Source: Tardibacter sp963781025
Lineage (GTDB): Bacteria; Pseudomonadota; Alphaproteobacteria; Sphingomonadales; Sphingomonadaceae
NCBI GenBank assembly: GCA_963781025.1
Contig: CAWADU010000003.1
Coordinates: forward strand, 1,054,001-1,118,000
DNA: 64,000 bases
Direction of reading: 5' to 3'
Positions 25,481 to 34,998 of the stretch are shown here, one piece after another. Each line of letters begins with the position of its first letter. Position 1 is the stretch's first letter. Under the pieces are notes generated by a model that ran no database searches, had not been told where the DNA came from, and was given only the letters and a program-made list of their open reading frames with translations. A program made the translations under genes and the position numbers.

Positions 25481-26707
25481 ATGACCGAATACAAATCCGA
25501 CCTTCTCCGCCTGCTCTCCTCGCGAGGTTACATCCATCAGCTTACCGACGCGAGCGGTTTGGACTCGCTCGCCGCACAGTCGGTCGTGCCGGGTTACATC
25601 GGTTTCGATCCCACGGCGCCTTCGCTCCACGTGGGAAGCCTCGTCCAGATCATGCTGCTGCGCCGGCTGCAGCAGGCGGGCCACAAGCCGATCGTGTTGA
25701 TGGGTGGCGGCACGGGCAAGATCGGCGACCCGAGCTTCAAGGACGAAGCGAGGAAGCTGCTGACGGATGACGTCATCGCCAGCAATATCGCGTCCATCAA
25801 GAAGATATTCGAGCGGTTCCTGACCTTTGGCGAAGGACCGACCGACGCCGTCATGCTCGACAACGCCGAATGGCTCGACAAGCTGGAATATATCCCCTTC
25901 CTGCGCGAGATCGGCCAACATTTCACGATCAATCGGATGTTGAGCTTCGATTCCGTGAAGTTGAGGCTGGAACGCGAGCAATCGCTCACCTTCCTCGAAT
26001 TCAACTACATGATCCTTCAGGGCTATGATTTCCTTGAGCTTTCCCGCCGTACCGGCTGCCGCGTGCAGATGGGCGGATCGGATCAGTGGGGCAACATCAT
26101 CAACGGGATCGAGCTTGCCCGCCGCGTCGATGGAACCGAGGTCTACGGCATAACCACGCCGCTGCTCACCACCGCCGACGGCGCGAAGATGGGCAAGACG
26201 CTGTCGGGGGCGGTATGGCTCAACGACGACGCGCTTCCCGCCTATGATTATTGGCAGTTCTGGCGGAACACGCACGACGCCGATGTCGGACGGTTCCTGC
26301 GCCTGTTCACCGACCTGCCGCTCGATGAGGTGGAGCGGTTGGAGGCGCTGGAAGGCGCTGGGATCAACCAGGCAAAGATCGTGCTGGCAAACGAGGCGAC
26401 GGCGATGTGCCGTGGCCGGGAGGCAGCCGAAGCGGCGGCTGAAACCGCGCGCCAGACCTTTGCGCTGGGAGGTGCTGGCGAGGATTTGCCGACGCTGAAG
26501 GTGCCGGAAGGGGAAATCGGAATTATCGCGGCAAATGTGCAGCTTGGCTTCGTTTCCTCAAACAAGCAGGCAAGACAAAAGATCGCCGAAGGTGCCATTC
26601 GGGTGGACGGGGAAAAGGTGACCGACCCCCAATTCGTGATTGCCGTGGGGAATGAGCCGGTGAAGCTGAGCTTCGGCGCGAAGAAGCACGGGCTGATTAC
26701 GCGTTAA
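25481..26707 (+). CDS. tyrS: Tyrosyl-tRNA synthetase
   Basis: This 408-residue class Ic synthetase charges tRNA-Tyr. FDPTAPSLHVGSL contains the HIGH equivalent, GAKMGKTLSG the KMSKS equivalent, and the C-terminus carries an S4 RNA-binding domain (GFVSSNKQARQKIAEGAIRVDGEKV). MTEYKSDLLRLL is the expected N-terminus; an ATG 21 bases earlier (MLTAHLI) is possible, and neither has a clear Shine-Dalgarno. It is divergent from anmK and convergent with recG. Confidence 0.97.
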   Translation: MTEYKSDLLRLLSSRGYIHQLTDASGLDSLAAQSVVPGYIGFDPTAPSLHVGSLVQIMLLRRLQQAGHKPIVLMGGGTGKIGDPSFKDEARKLLTDDVIASNIASIKKIFERFLTFGEGPTDAVMLDNAEWLDKLEYIPFLREIGQHFTINRMLSFDSVKLRLEREQSLTFLEFNYMILQGYDFLELSRRTGCRVQMGGSDQWGNIINGIELARRVDGTEVYGITTPLLTTADGAKMGKTLSGAVWLNDDALPAYDYWQFWRNTHDADVGRFLRLFTDLPLDEVERLEALEGAGINQAKIVLANEATAMCRGREAAEAAAETARQTFALGGAGEDLPTLKVPEGEIGIIAANVQLGFVSSNKQARQKIAEGAIRVDGEKVTDPQFVIAVGNEPVKLSFGAKKHGLITR

Positions 26708-26734
26708 CCTGCTTCAAGTGACACCGCGTTCCCG

Positions 26735-26760
26735 GCGTCCCGCCTTCGCGGGAATGACGC
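26735..26760. repeat. REP-like hairpin between tyrS and recG
   Basis: GCGTC and GACGC are outer arms, and CCCGC and GCGGG inner arms, around a CTTC loop (26739-26752 core). This CCCGCCTTCGCGGG design is typical of dispersed REP elements in sphingomonads and relatives. It sits between two convergent stop codons. There is no T-run. Confidence 0.55.
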
Positions 26761-26784
26761 GGAGGGTGTAACTGTGGGAAGACA

Positions 26785-28845
26785 TCACCCGCCCCGCAGC
26801 AGCCCGACCGCCGCATCGCGCTCGAACAGGTAAAGCAGCGTCCGCGCCGCCTTGCCGCGCTCGCCTTCAAGCCCGCCGTCGCGGTCGACAAGAAGCCGGG
26901 CATCGGCGGTCGCGACGGGAAGCAGCTCCTGTATCTGTTCGGGCGTTGCCAGCTTGAACTGCGCCTCGCCCGATTGCTTGGTGCCCAGTATTTCACCAGC
27001 GCCACGCAGGCGCAAATCTTCCTCGGCGATACGGAATCCGTCGTTGGTCTCGCGCATCAGCGCCAGCCGCGCCCGCGCGGTTTCGGACAGCGCATTGTTC
27101 CGCAACAGCAGGCAGACCGAGCGCCCTTGGCCGCGCCCGACCCGTCCGCGCAACTGGTGCAACTGCGCGAGGCCAAAGCGGTCCGCGCCTTCGACGATCA
27201 TCAGTGTGGCATTTGGCACGTCGACGCCGACCTCGATCACCGTCGTCGCCACAAGCACGGACAACTCGCCCGATTGGAAGGCCGCCATGACCGCATCCTT
27301 TTCGGGACCCTTCATCCGCCCGTGGACAAGGCCGATGCGATCGCCAAAGCGCAGCTTCAGTGTGGCCGCTCGCGCCTCGGCCGCAGCCTGGTCGCTGACC
27401 TCGCTTTCCTCCACCAATGGGCAGACCCAATAAGCCTGACCGCCGCCGTCGATGTGCCGGCCCAGCGCGGCGACAATCTCCTCCAGCCGCTCCGCCGACA
27501 TCACCCGCGTCTCCACCGGCTGGCGGCCCGGCGGCATCTCATCCAGCCGGCTGACGTCCATCTCGCCATAAAAGGTCAACGTCAGTGTGCGTGGGATCGG
27601 CGTGGCCGTCATCACCAACAGGTGCGGCGGGTGCTCGGCCTTTTGCGCCAGCATCAGGCGCTGCGAAACGCCGAAGCGGTGCTGTTCGTCCACCACGGCA
27701 AGGCCAAGGCGGTGGTATTCAACCCCCGACTGGAAGATCGCGTGCGTGCCGATCAGTATATCGATATCGCCCGATGCCAAGCCTTCTAGCACGGCCTCGC
27801 GCGCCTTGCCTTTTTCGCGCCCGGTCAGGATCGCGATGCGGACGGAAAGGCCCGCCGTGAGGGCGGTGAGGCTTTGCAGATGCTGGCGCGCGAGGATTTC
27901 GGTGGGCGCGAGCAAGGCGCCTTGCGCCCCGGCCTCAACCGCAGTCAGCAGCGCCATCAGCGCAACCAGCGTCTTGCCCGATCCGACATCGCCCTGAAGA
28001 AGACGGAGCATCGGAACGGACTGCACCATGTCGCCGGTGATCTCCGCGACCGCGCGCCGTTGCGCCCCGGTTGGACTGTACGGAAGCCTGAGCCCGCTCG
28101 TGAGCCGCCCGTCGCCCTGCATCGGAATGCCGCGCCGTTTGCGGGTGGAGGCGCGAACCAGCATCAGGGCAAGCTGGTTTGCGAAAATCTCGTCATAGCC
28201 CAGCCGCGCACGCGCCGCCGCGTCGGACGGGTCGGCATGGGCGCGCTTCAGGGCATCGCGCCAATCGGGCCAGCCGTTCCGGGAAAGAACGCTCGATTCG
28301 ATCCACTCGGGCAGAGCGGGCATCCGTTCAAGCGCCTGCGCCGCCAGCCCCGCCAGCCGCTTGTTGCTTAGGCCCTCGGAGAGCGGATAGACGGCCTCGC
28401 GCTCAGGCAGGTCTCCGGCCTCTTCCGGCGGCAGGACGTGATCGGGATGCACGATCTGGAGATATTGTCCGTAAAGCTCGAGCTTGCCCGATACCACGCG
28501 CGGCTGACCCAGCGGCAAAAGCTTGCGCGCCCAACCCTGCGACTGGCCGAAATAGACGAGGCTCGCGCCGTTCCCCGCGCCATCCACCGCCTGCACGCGA
28601 AAAGGGCTTCTGGGCCCGCCCTGGCGATATTCGGTGGGCGTCAGCGTGACGGTGATGATGCGCCCGGCGTCCGCCGCGTCCAGTTCGGCCACATTCTTCC
28701 GGTCGACCCATGTGACCGGCAGATGGAACAGCACGTCGACCGCCCGCCCCAGCTCCAGCCGCTTCAGCGGCCGGGCAAGCGTGGGACCCACGCCCTTCAG
28801 CGCGGTGATTTCTGTGAAGAGCGGATTGAGAATCTCTGGGCGCAT
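26785..28845 (-). CDS. recG: ATP-dependent DNA helicase RecG
   Basis: This 686-residue replication-fork-reversal helicase has an N-terminal wedge/OB domain (about 1-150), Walker A (LLQGDVGSGKTLVA), the DExH box (VVDEQHRFGV), motif III (VMTATPIPRTL), and helicase C-terminal motifs (ATTVIEVGVDVPNATLM, QLRGRVGRG). It is convergent with tyrS. Start to start with sdhE is 76 bp, so the two genes share a divergent promoter region. Confidence 0.97.
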   Translation of the reverse strand: MRPEILNPLFTEITALKGVGPTLARPLKRLELGRAVDVLFHLPVTWVDRKNVAELDAADAGRIITVTLTPTEYRQGGPRSPFRVQAVDGAGNGASLVYFGQSQGWARKLLPLGQPRVVSGKLELYGQYLQIVHPDHVLPPEEAGDLPEREAVYPLSEGLSNKRLAGLAAQALERMPALPEWIESSVLSRNGWPDWRDALKRAHADPSDAAARARLGYDEIFANQLALMLVRASTRKRRGIPMQGDGRLTSGLRLPYSPTGAQRRAVAEITGDMVQSVPMLRLLQGDVGSGKTLVALMALLTAVEAGAQGALLAPTEILARQHLQSLTALTAGLSVRIAILTGREKGKAREAVLEGLASGDIDILIGTHAIFQSGVEYHRLGLAVVDEQHRFGVSQRLMLAQKAEHPPHLLVMTATPIPRTLTLTFYGEMDVSRLDEMPPGRQPVETRVMSAERLEEIVAALGRHIDGGGQAYWVCPLVEESEVSDQAAAEARAATLKLRFGDRIGLVHGRMKGPEKDAVMAAFQSGELSVLVATTVIEVGVDVPNATLMIVEGADRFGLAQLHQLRGRVGRGQGRSVCLLLRNNALSETARARLALMRETNDGFRIAEEDLRLRGAGEILGTKQSGEAQFKLATPEQIQELLPVATADARLLVDRDGGLEGERGKAARTLLYLFERDAAVGLLRGG

Positions 28846-28921
28846 GTCTATCGGAAACCATCTTTAGCCGAAATCCGGCAGGCGTCGCTACCGCCCGCCG
28901 GCATAAACTGGATTCCGCCAC

Positions 28922-29188
28922 ATGGATCGTGAAACCCGATTGAAGCGCATGCGCTTTCGCGCCTGGCATCGCGGCACAAAAGAGGCCGACCTGCTGATCG
29001 GCGGCTTCTTCGACCGCAATGCGGCGCGTTGGGAGGATGACGAGATTTTCTGGTTCGAGACGCTGCTCAACGAGGAAGACGTCGAGATCATGGCCTGGGC
29101 GATCGGGACCATGCCCTGTCCGCCGCAATTCCAGGGCCCGCTAATGCAGGCGATGCAAAAACTCGATTACATCCCGGTGGCCCAGTGA
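28922..29188 (+). CDS. sdhE: FAD assembly factor SdhE
   Basis: This 88-residue protein promotes covalent flavinylation of succinate dehydrogenase. The conserved RG-x-KE-x-D element is present as RGTKEADLLIGGFF near residue 17, with KRMRFRAWHRG before it. Length and composition are typical. It lies just upstream of mfd, separated by a REP-like hairpin. Confidence 0.93.
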   Translation: MDRETRLKRMRFRAWHRGTKEADLLIGGFFDRNAARWEDDEIFWFETLLNEEDVEIMAWAIGTMPCPPQFQGPLMQAMQKLDYIPVAQ

Positions 29189-29241
29189 ATTGTTCATTCA
29201 TCATGCCAGTGAAGGCCGGCATCTATTCTCCGCCAGCATGG

Positions 29242-29261
29242 ACCCCGGCTTTCGCTGGGGT
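29242..29261. repeat. REP-like hairpin just upstream of mfd
   Basis: ACCCCGGC and GCTGGGGT pair (eight positions, one G-T) around a TTTC loop. The same loop design occurs at 26735-26760. The hairpin ends 15 bases before the mfd start codon, within the expected 5' UTR, so it may affect translation or mark the end of the sdhE message. Confidence 0.5.
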
Positions 29262-29276
29262 GACGGTTCGGTCCTG

Positions 29277-32200
29277 ATGATCGATCTCCAGCACATCGCC
29301 AAGGCCGGCAAGCCGCTCACGCTGGCGGGCGCGCCGGTGGGCTTCCTGCCATGGCTGATGGCGGACCTTGCCCGCGCCGCGTCCTCGACCAAGGTGGGAG
29401 CCCGCGCTGTCTTCATCGCCGCTGACGAAGCCGAAATGCGATCGGTCGCGGATTCGGTCCATTATTTCGCGCCCGAACTGCGGATCATTCAGCTCCCCGC
29501 ATGGGATTGCCTGCCTTACGACCGCAGTTCGCCTTCGCTACGTTCAAGCTCCGAACGGCTGGCGGCGCTGTCCGCGTTACAGGCGAAGCCGAAAGGTCCG
29601 GAGCTTCTCGTGACGACGCTTTCGGCGGCGACGCAGCTCACCCTCACCCCTTTTCGCATCCGCCAGTTGACCGCGCGCCTCGCTCCCGGCGAAAGGGTCG
29701 ACCGTGACCGGCTGGCGCAGATGCTGACAGCCAATGGCTATGTCCGCACCGACACCGTTGCCGAAGCGGGTGAATTCGCGGTGCGCGGCGGATTGCTCGA
29801 CCTTTTCCCGGCGGGCGAGGAACAAGCGCTTCGCCTCGACTTCTTCGGCGACGAGATCGAGAGCGTCCGCACATTCGACCCCACCGATCAGCGGACCACC
29901 GGGCGGCTTGAAGCTTTCACGCTGCTGCCCGTATCAGAGGCGCTGCTGGATGAGGAGACGATCAAGCGCTTCCGTTCGTGCTATCGCGAGCGCTTCGGCG
30001 CTACCGCCACCGGCGATCCGCTCTATGAGGCTGTTTCCAGCGGCCGCCGGCTTGCGGGCATGGAACATTGGTTGCCGCTGTTCGAGGAGCGACTGTCAAC
30101 GCTGCTCGACCATCTTGGCGAACATGACCTGATTGTACGCGATTCCGGAACGCCCGCGGCCGCCGATGCGCGCTTCGAAGCCATCACCGACTATTTTCAG
30201 AACCGCAGCAAGGCGATGTCGGTTGGCCCAGGCAGTTACCGGCCGCTTCCGCCCGACATGCTCTACCTCGACAAGCAGGACTGGGCCGGACTGGTCGATG
30301 CGCGTCCGATCCACCTCGTGACGGGCTTCCACGAACCCGAAAGCGAACAGGTGATCGAATGCGGGGTCGATGCGCCACGGGACTTCACGCCCGAACGCAC
30401 CGCGCAGACGAATGTCTACGAGGCGGTTTCCGCCCACATCGCCGCTCTCCGCAAGGCGAACAAGCGGGTCATTCTGGCCAGCTACAGCAAGGGTTCGCGC
30501 GAACGTCTGCAGGGCCTGCTCGCCGACCACGGGCTGAAACGCACCGCACTTGCCGATAGCTGGCAGGAGGCCCTTGGACTGTCGGCGCAGGGCAGCGCCG
30601 CGCTGGCGGTGGTGCCGCTGGATCATGGCTTCACCACGCCGGACGTCGCCGTTCTCACCGAACAGGACATGCTTGGCGACCGCCTCGTTCGCCGCCGCCG
30701 GCGCAAGCACGCGGACGCTTTCCTGGCAGAGCTTCAGGCACTGACGCCCGGCGATCTCGTCGTTCACGCCGACCACGGCATCGGACGCTACGAGGGGCTG
30801 GTTTCGATCCCGGTCGGCCAATCGCCGCATGACTGCGTTCAGCTTGCCTATGACGGCGGCGACAAGCTCTACGTTCCCGTAGAGAATATCGACGTCCTTT
30901 CGCGCTACGGGTCGGAAACCGACGGTGTCGCCCTCGACCGGCTGGGCGGCGCGCACTGGCAGGCGCGCAAGGCGCGGATGAAGGATCGCATTCGCGAGAT
31001 CGCGGGCGAACTTCTGAAAACCGCGGCAGAGCGGGCCATGCGTAATGCTCCGTCGATCACGGCCGATGATGGCGCCTATAACGAATTTGTCGCGCGCTTC
31101 CCCTATGATGAGACCGACGATCAGGATCGCGCGATCGGTGATGTGATCGACGATCTGGCCGCGGGCAAGCCGATGGACCGGCTGGTCTGCGGCGATGTCG
31201 GCTTCGGCAAGACCGAAGTTGCGCTTCGTGCGGCTTTCGTCGCCGCCATGCACGGGATGCAGGTGGCAATCGTCTGTCCGACCACCCTGCTTGCCCGCCA
31301 GCACTATGCCACCTTCCGGGATCGCTTCGCCGGCTATCCGGTTGAGGTGCGGCAGTTGTCACGGCTGGTGTCTTCCGGCGATGCTGCAAAGACCCGCGCG
31401 GGGCTTGAGGACGGATCGGTCGACATCGTCATCGGCACGCATGCGCTGCTCGCGAAAGCCGTAACGTTCAAGCGGCTGGGCCTTGTCATCGTCGACGAGG
31501 AGCAGAAATTCGGAGTCACCCACAAGGAACGGCTGAAGGCGCTGAAAGCCGATGTGCATGTGCTGACGCTCACCGCGACGCCCATTCCCCGGACGCTTCA
31601 GATGGCGATGTCAGGCCTGCGCGAATTGTCCGTCATCCAGACGCCGCCCGTCGACCGGTTGGCCGTCAGGACCTATGTGATGCCATGGGATGACGTAGTG
31701 ATCCGCGAAGCGCTGCTGCGCGAGCATTTCCGCGGCGGCCAGAGCTTCTTTGTCACGCCGCGCGTCGCCGATATCCCGGAAATAGAGGAGTTCTTGCGCG
31801 AGACGGTGCCGGAAGTGCGCTACGTCGTGGCCCACGGCCAGATGTCCGCGACCGAGGTTGAGGAACGGATGTCGGCGTTTTACGACAAAAAATATGAGGT
31901 GCTTGTCTCCACCACCATCGTCGAATCCGGTATCGATATTCCGTCCGCCAACACGCTGGTCATCCACCGCGCCGACATGTTCGGCCTTGCCCAGCTCTAT
32001 CAGTTGCGCGGGCGTGTGGGCCGGGCGAAGACGCGCGCCTATGCCTATCTGACGACGCCTGCCGACCGGATGATCACCGAGACGGCCGAAAAGCGGCTCA
32101 AGGTTCTGTCCAGCCTCGATTCACTCGGCGCGGGATTTCAGCTCGCCAGCCACGACCTCGACATCAGGGGCGCGGGCAATCTGCTGGGCGACGAGCAGTC

Positions 32201-32756
32201 CGGCCATATACGCGAGATCGGGTTCGAGCTGTACCAGACGATGCTTGAAGACGCGATTACGGCCGCACGCGCCGAGGGTGCCGGCCTGAAAGCCCCGGAT
32301 GACGCTTATAGTCCGCAGATCACTGTCGATGCCCCAATCCTGCTGCCCGACGACTATGTGCCCGACCTCAACCTTCGCATGGCGCTCTACCGGCGCCTGA
32401 ACGACCTGGATGGCAGTGACCAGATCGAGGGTTTCGCCGCCGAGATGATCGACCGCTTTGGCCCGTTGCCCGAGCCTACCAAGAACCTGCTGACGCTGAT
32501 CGAGGCAAAGCTCAACTGCCGGACCGCCCACGTCCAGAAGCTGGAAGTCGGTCCGCGCGGTGCAGTGATGACCTTCAGGAACGACAGCGTGCCCAATCCG
32601 GCCGGGCTGATCGCGTATATCCAGCGATTGAACGGCATCGCCAAGCTGCGCCCGGATCAGAAACTGGTCATCGCCCGCAATTGGCCGTCTCCCGCCGCCC
32701 GGCTCAACGGCGCGGCGCAATTGGCCAAGGGTCTGGCGAAAGTGGCGAAAGTTTAG
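29277..32756 (+). CDS. mfd: Transcription-repair coupling factor Mfd
   Basis: This 1159-residue translocase removes RNA polymerase stalled at lesions and recruits UvrA. Visible are the UvrB-like N-terminal module (about 1-350), the RNA-polymerase-interacting domain (PGDLVVHADHGIGRYEGL), RecG-like motor motifs (CGDVGFGKTEVALRAAF, VIVDEEQKFGV, LTATPIPRTLQM, VGRAKTRAYAYL) and the C-terminal TRCF domain. I start at MIDLQHIAKAG. The open frame upstream crosses a REP hairpin and has no Mfd sequence. The Shine-Dalgarno is weak. It overlaps the convergent EAL gene by four bases. Confidence 0.97.
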   Translation: MIDLQHIAKAGKPLTLAGAPVGFLPWLMADLARAASSTKVGARAVFIAADEAEMRSVADSVHYFAPELRIIQLPAWDCLPYDRSSPSLRSSSERLAALSALQAKPKGPELLVTTLSAATQLTLTPFRIRQLTARLAPGERVDRDRLAQMLTANGYVRTDTVAEAGEFAVRGGLLDLFPAGEEQALRLDFFGDEIESVRTFDPTDQRTTGRLEAFTLLPVSEALLDEETIKRFRSCYRERFGATATGDPLYEAVSSGRRLAGMEHWLPLFEERLSTLLDHLGEHDLIVRDSGTPAAADARFEAITDYFQNRSKAMSVGPGSYRPLPPDMLYLDKQDWAGLVDARPIHLVTGFHEPESEQVIECGVDAPRDFTPERTAQTNVYEAVSAHIAALRKANKRVILASYSKGSRERLQGLLADHGLKRTALADSWQEALGLSAQGSAALAVVPLDHGFTTPDVAVLTEQDMLGDRLVRRRRRKHADAFLAELQALTPGDLVVHADHGIGRYEGLVSIPVGQSPHDCVQLAYDGGDKLYVPVENIDVLSRYGSETDGVALDRLGGAHWQARKARMKDRIREIAGELLKTAAERAMRNAPSITADDGAYNEFVARFPYDETDDQDRAIGDVIDDLAAGKPMDRLVCGDVGFGKTEVALRAAFVAAMHGMQVAIVCPTTLLARQHYATFRDRFAGYPVEVRQLSRLVSSGDAAKTRAGLEDGSVDIVIGTHALLAKAVTFKRLGLVIVDEEQKFGVTHKERLKALKADVHVLTLTATPIPRTLQMAMSGLRELSVIQTPPVDRLAVRTYVMPWDDVVIREALLREHFRGGQSFFVTPRVADIPEIEEFLRETVPEVRYVVAHGQMSATEVEERMSAFYDKKYEVLVSTTIVESGIDIPSANTLVIHRADMFGLAQLYQLRGRVGRAKTRAYAYLTTPADRMITETAEKRLKVLSSLDSLGAGFQLASHDLDIRGAGNLLGDEQSGHIREIGFELYQTMLEDAITAARAEGAGLKAPDDAYSPQITVDAPILLPDDYVPDLNLRMALYRRLNDLDGSDQIEGFAAEMIDRFGPLPEPTKNLLTLIEAKLNCRTAHVQKLEVGPRGAVMTFRNDSVPNPAGLIAYIQRLNGIAKLRPDQKLVIARNWPSPAARLNGAAQLAKGLAKVAKV

Positions 32757-34834
32757 GCGATAGCCTTCACGGCTTCCCAGTTTTTGATGAAACTGGCCAG
32801 TTCATCGGCCGCCAACGGCCGGGAACAGAGATAGCCCTGATAGGTCGTGCAGCCCGCGCGGGCGAGCATCGCCAACTGCTCTTCGGTCTCGACGCCTTCG
32901 GCAATAACGCCAAGGTCGAGCGACCGGGCCATTTCGATGACCCCTGAAACGACCACGCGGTCGCGGGGCGATCCGGTCATGTCGCCTGCCAGCCGCCGGT
33001 CCAGCTTCAGGTAATCCAGCGGAAGGGCCTTCAGATAGGCGAGCGACGAATAGCCGGTGCCGAAATCGTCAATGGCGATCCGGATCCCGCTGGCCCGGAA
33101 ATCCGCGAGCATGGTGGCTGCGCGTTCCAGATTTTCAATGAGCCCGCCCTCGGTCACCTCAAGCGTGATCCGTTCCCGGTCGAATCCGCTCGCGGCGATC
33201 CGCTCCAGGAATTTTCGCGAGAAATCCTCGGCAGCCAATTCGGTCGCGCCGACATTCACCGCCAGCCGCAGGTGGTTGAGACGGGCGGGCCACTTCCGCG
33301 CGATCTCAAGCGTTTTCTGCCAGATATGGCCGCTCAGGGTTGGAAATATCTCGGCGCGCTCCGCCACCGACAACAGTGTTTCGGCGGACAGTGTCCCAAG
33401 CCTGGGATGAAGCCAGCGGGTCAATGCCTCGACGCCGACGATCGTTCCGCTGGCGATATCGACCTGCGGCTGGAACAGAATGACGATTTCGCCTGCCGCC
33501 ATCGCCCGGCGCAAGTCGCTTTCCAGCGTGGCGAGTTCCTGCAGGGCATCGACCTCGGCGTCGCCGATATAGACCTGCGAGGTGTTTGGTTCCTGGTCCT
33601 TTGCGTCCGCAAGCGCAGCGCTTGCGCGCCGGAGCAGAGCGTCGGGGCTTTCAAGCGAAGCTTCACCGACCGCAAGGCCCATGCGGCAACTCAGATGCAC
33701 GAGATGGCCTTCGCACAGGAATGGGCGTTCGAAACTGACACCGATCCGCTGGGCAAGAAACGAAGCTTCGGGCAGCGTCACCGGCCCTGACATGGCGATA
33801 GCGAATTCAGCGCCGCCAAGCCGGGAAACGAGCGCAACCTCGCCGTCTTCGTCGTCGACGAGGCGGTTGAGGCGGCGGCCAATCGCCTCAAGCAGCGCGT
33901 CGCCCACGTTCCGCCCATAGGCGGCGTTGATATCGTCGAATCTGCTCACGGCGACCAGGATGATGATCACCGCCGGATCGTAAGCCGAACGCCCGCCCAG
34001 ACGCGCATCGACCCAGTTTCTGAACGAATGGGCGTTGGCGAGGCGCGTAAGCTGATCGAAGTGCGATGACGCACGACGTTCAATGGACGCCTCCTCCAGA
34101 TCCTCGACCGTCGCGGTGATCGCCGTCACATGACCGTGCGCGTCTCTCTCGAGGCGCAGGTGGTGCGCCAGGCGGTAAAGACGCCCGCCCCTTTCCATCC
34201 GGTGAGCAAAGGCGGTCGCCCGTCCGCTCGCCAGCACCCGCCGCAGCGCCTCACGAAGCGCAACCCGCCCCTCGGCCCCCATCGCCCGCCATGCCGACCG
34301 CATGGAAAAGCTTTCCTCGTCGGCCGGCACATGCAACATCCGGGCAAGGGCGGAATTGATCGTAACCTCGCGAGATCCTATTGCGATACTCCAGCCGGGC
34401 ATTTGGCCCGCGCCTTCAGCGGTAAGGTCACGCACTTTTCGGCCGTTGGCCCCGAGGCGCCGGGAATAACGTTCGGCAAAACGGATGGCGTGCCCCAATT
34501 CCGCCGCGCCAAAAGGGCTGATGAGGAAATGCGTGGCTCCGGAGTCATAAACATCGCCCAGAAGGGACGAATTGCCCTTGGACAGCAGGACAAGCATGAC
34601 GGCACCCATCGCCTCGACCGTGCCCGATAAAGTGCGGGCGATGCCGAGCCCAAGTTCGATAGCGCCGCGCGCATCGACGATTGCTATCGACGCTCCCGAT
34701 TGCGCAAACCGACGTTCTGCATCACGCGCCCGGCGCGCGGCGACCACAGGCCTCCCACCGCTCTCGATTGCCGCCGCAACTTCATTGCGATAGCGCGGAG
34801 AAACCAGAAATATCGGTTGCAGGCGACCCTGCAT
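32753..34834 (-). CDS. Cyclic-di-GMP phosphodiesterase with degenerate GGDEF and EAL domains
   Basis: This 693-residue protein has an N-terminal receiver-like domain without the normal acidic pocket (about 1-125), a PAS-like stretch (about 130-230), a GGDEF domain (about 245-410) and an EAL domain (about 430-690). The cyclase motif reads GGAEF: the catalytic third residue is Ala, so cyclase activity is unlikely. The EAL residues look complete: EALTRW, the NVG Asn, EVTEGG, DDFGTGYSSL, KLDRRL, AEGVET. It therefore probably degrades c-di-GMP. No membrane segment or signal peptide is visible, so it acts in the cytoplasm. Confidence 0.92.
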   Translation of the reverse strand: MQGRLQPIFLVSPRYRNEVAAAIESGGRPVVAARRARDAERRFAQSGASIAIVDARGAIELGLGIARTLSGTVEAMGAVMLVLLSKGNSSLLGDVYDSGATHFLISPFGAAELGHAIRFAERYSRRLGANGRKVRDLTAEGAGQMPGWSIAIGSREVTINSALARMLHVPADEESFSMRSAWRAMGAEGRVALREALRRVLASGRATAFAHRMERGGRLYRLAHHLRLERDAHGHVTAITATVEDLEEASIERRASSHFDQLTRLANAHSFRNWVDARLGGRSAYDPAVIIILVAVSRFDDINAAYGRNVGDALLEAIGRRLNRLVDDEDGEVALVSRLGGAEFAIAMSGPVTLPEASFLAQRIGVSFERPFLCEGHLVHLSCRMGLAVGEASLESPDALLRRASAALADAKDQEPNTSQVYIGDAEVDALQELATLESDLRRAMAAGEIVILFQPQVDIASGTIVGVEALTRWLHPRLGTLSAETLLSVAERAEIFPTLSGHIWQKTLEIARKWPARLNHLRLAVNVGATELAAEDFSRKFLERIAASGFDRERITLEVTEGGLIENLERAATMLADFRASGIRIAIDDFGTGYSSLAYLKALPLDYLKLDRRLAGDMTGSPRDRVVVSGVIEMARSLDLGVIAEGVETEEQLAMLARAGCTTYQGYLCSRPLAADELASFIKNWEAVKAIA

Positions 34835-34998
34835 CAGCTACCATTCCTCTGAAGGTCGTCTTCCGCAAGTGCCTGGCCTAACTCGCAACGCCTCCCGGTC
34901 AGCGTAGCCTGTAAATACCTGCTCCGCAAACATGATTGTGCGCCCGAAATCAATGATGAATGCTTGCAGGTGAGCGGTTCAGACCCTAGCTGTATTAT

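Noticed and set aside
26735..29261. Two hairpin repeats as a CRISPR remnant
   Set aside because: They are single, 2.5 kb apart, with no regular spacers. The CTTC/TTTC-loop design fits REP elements.
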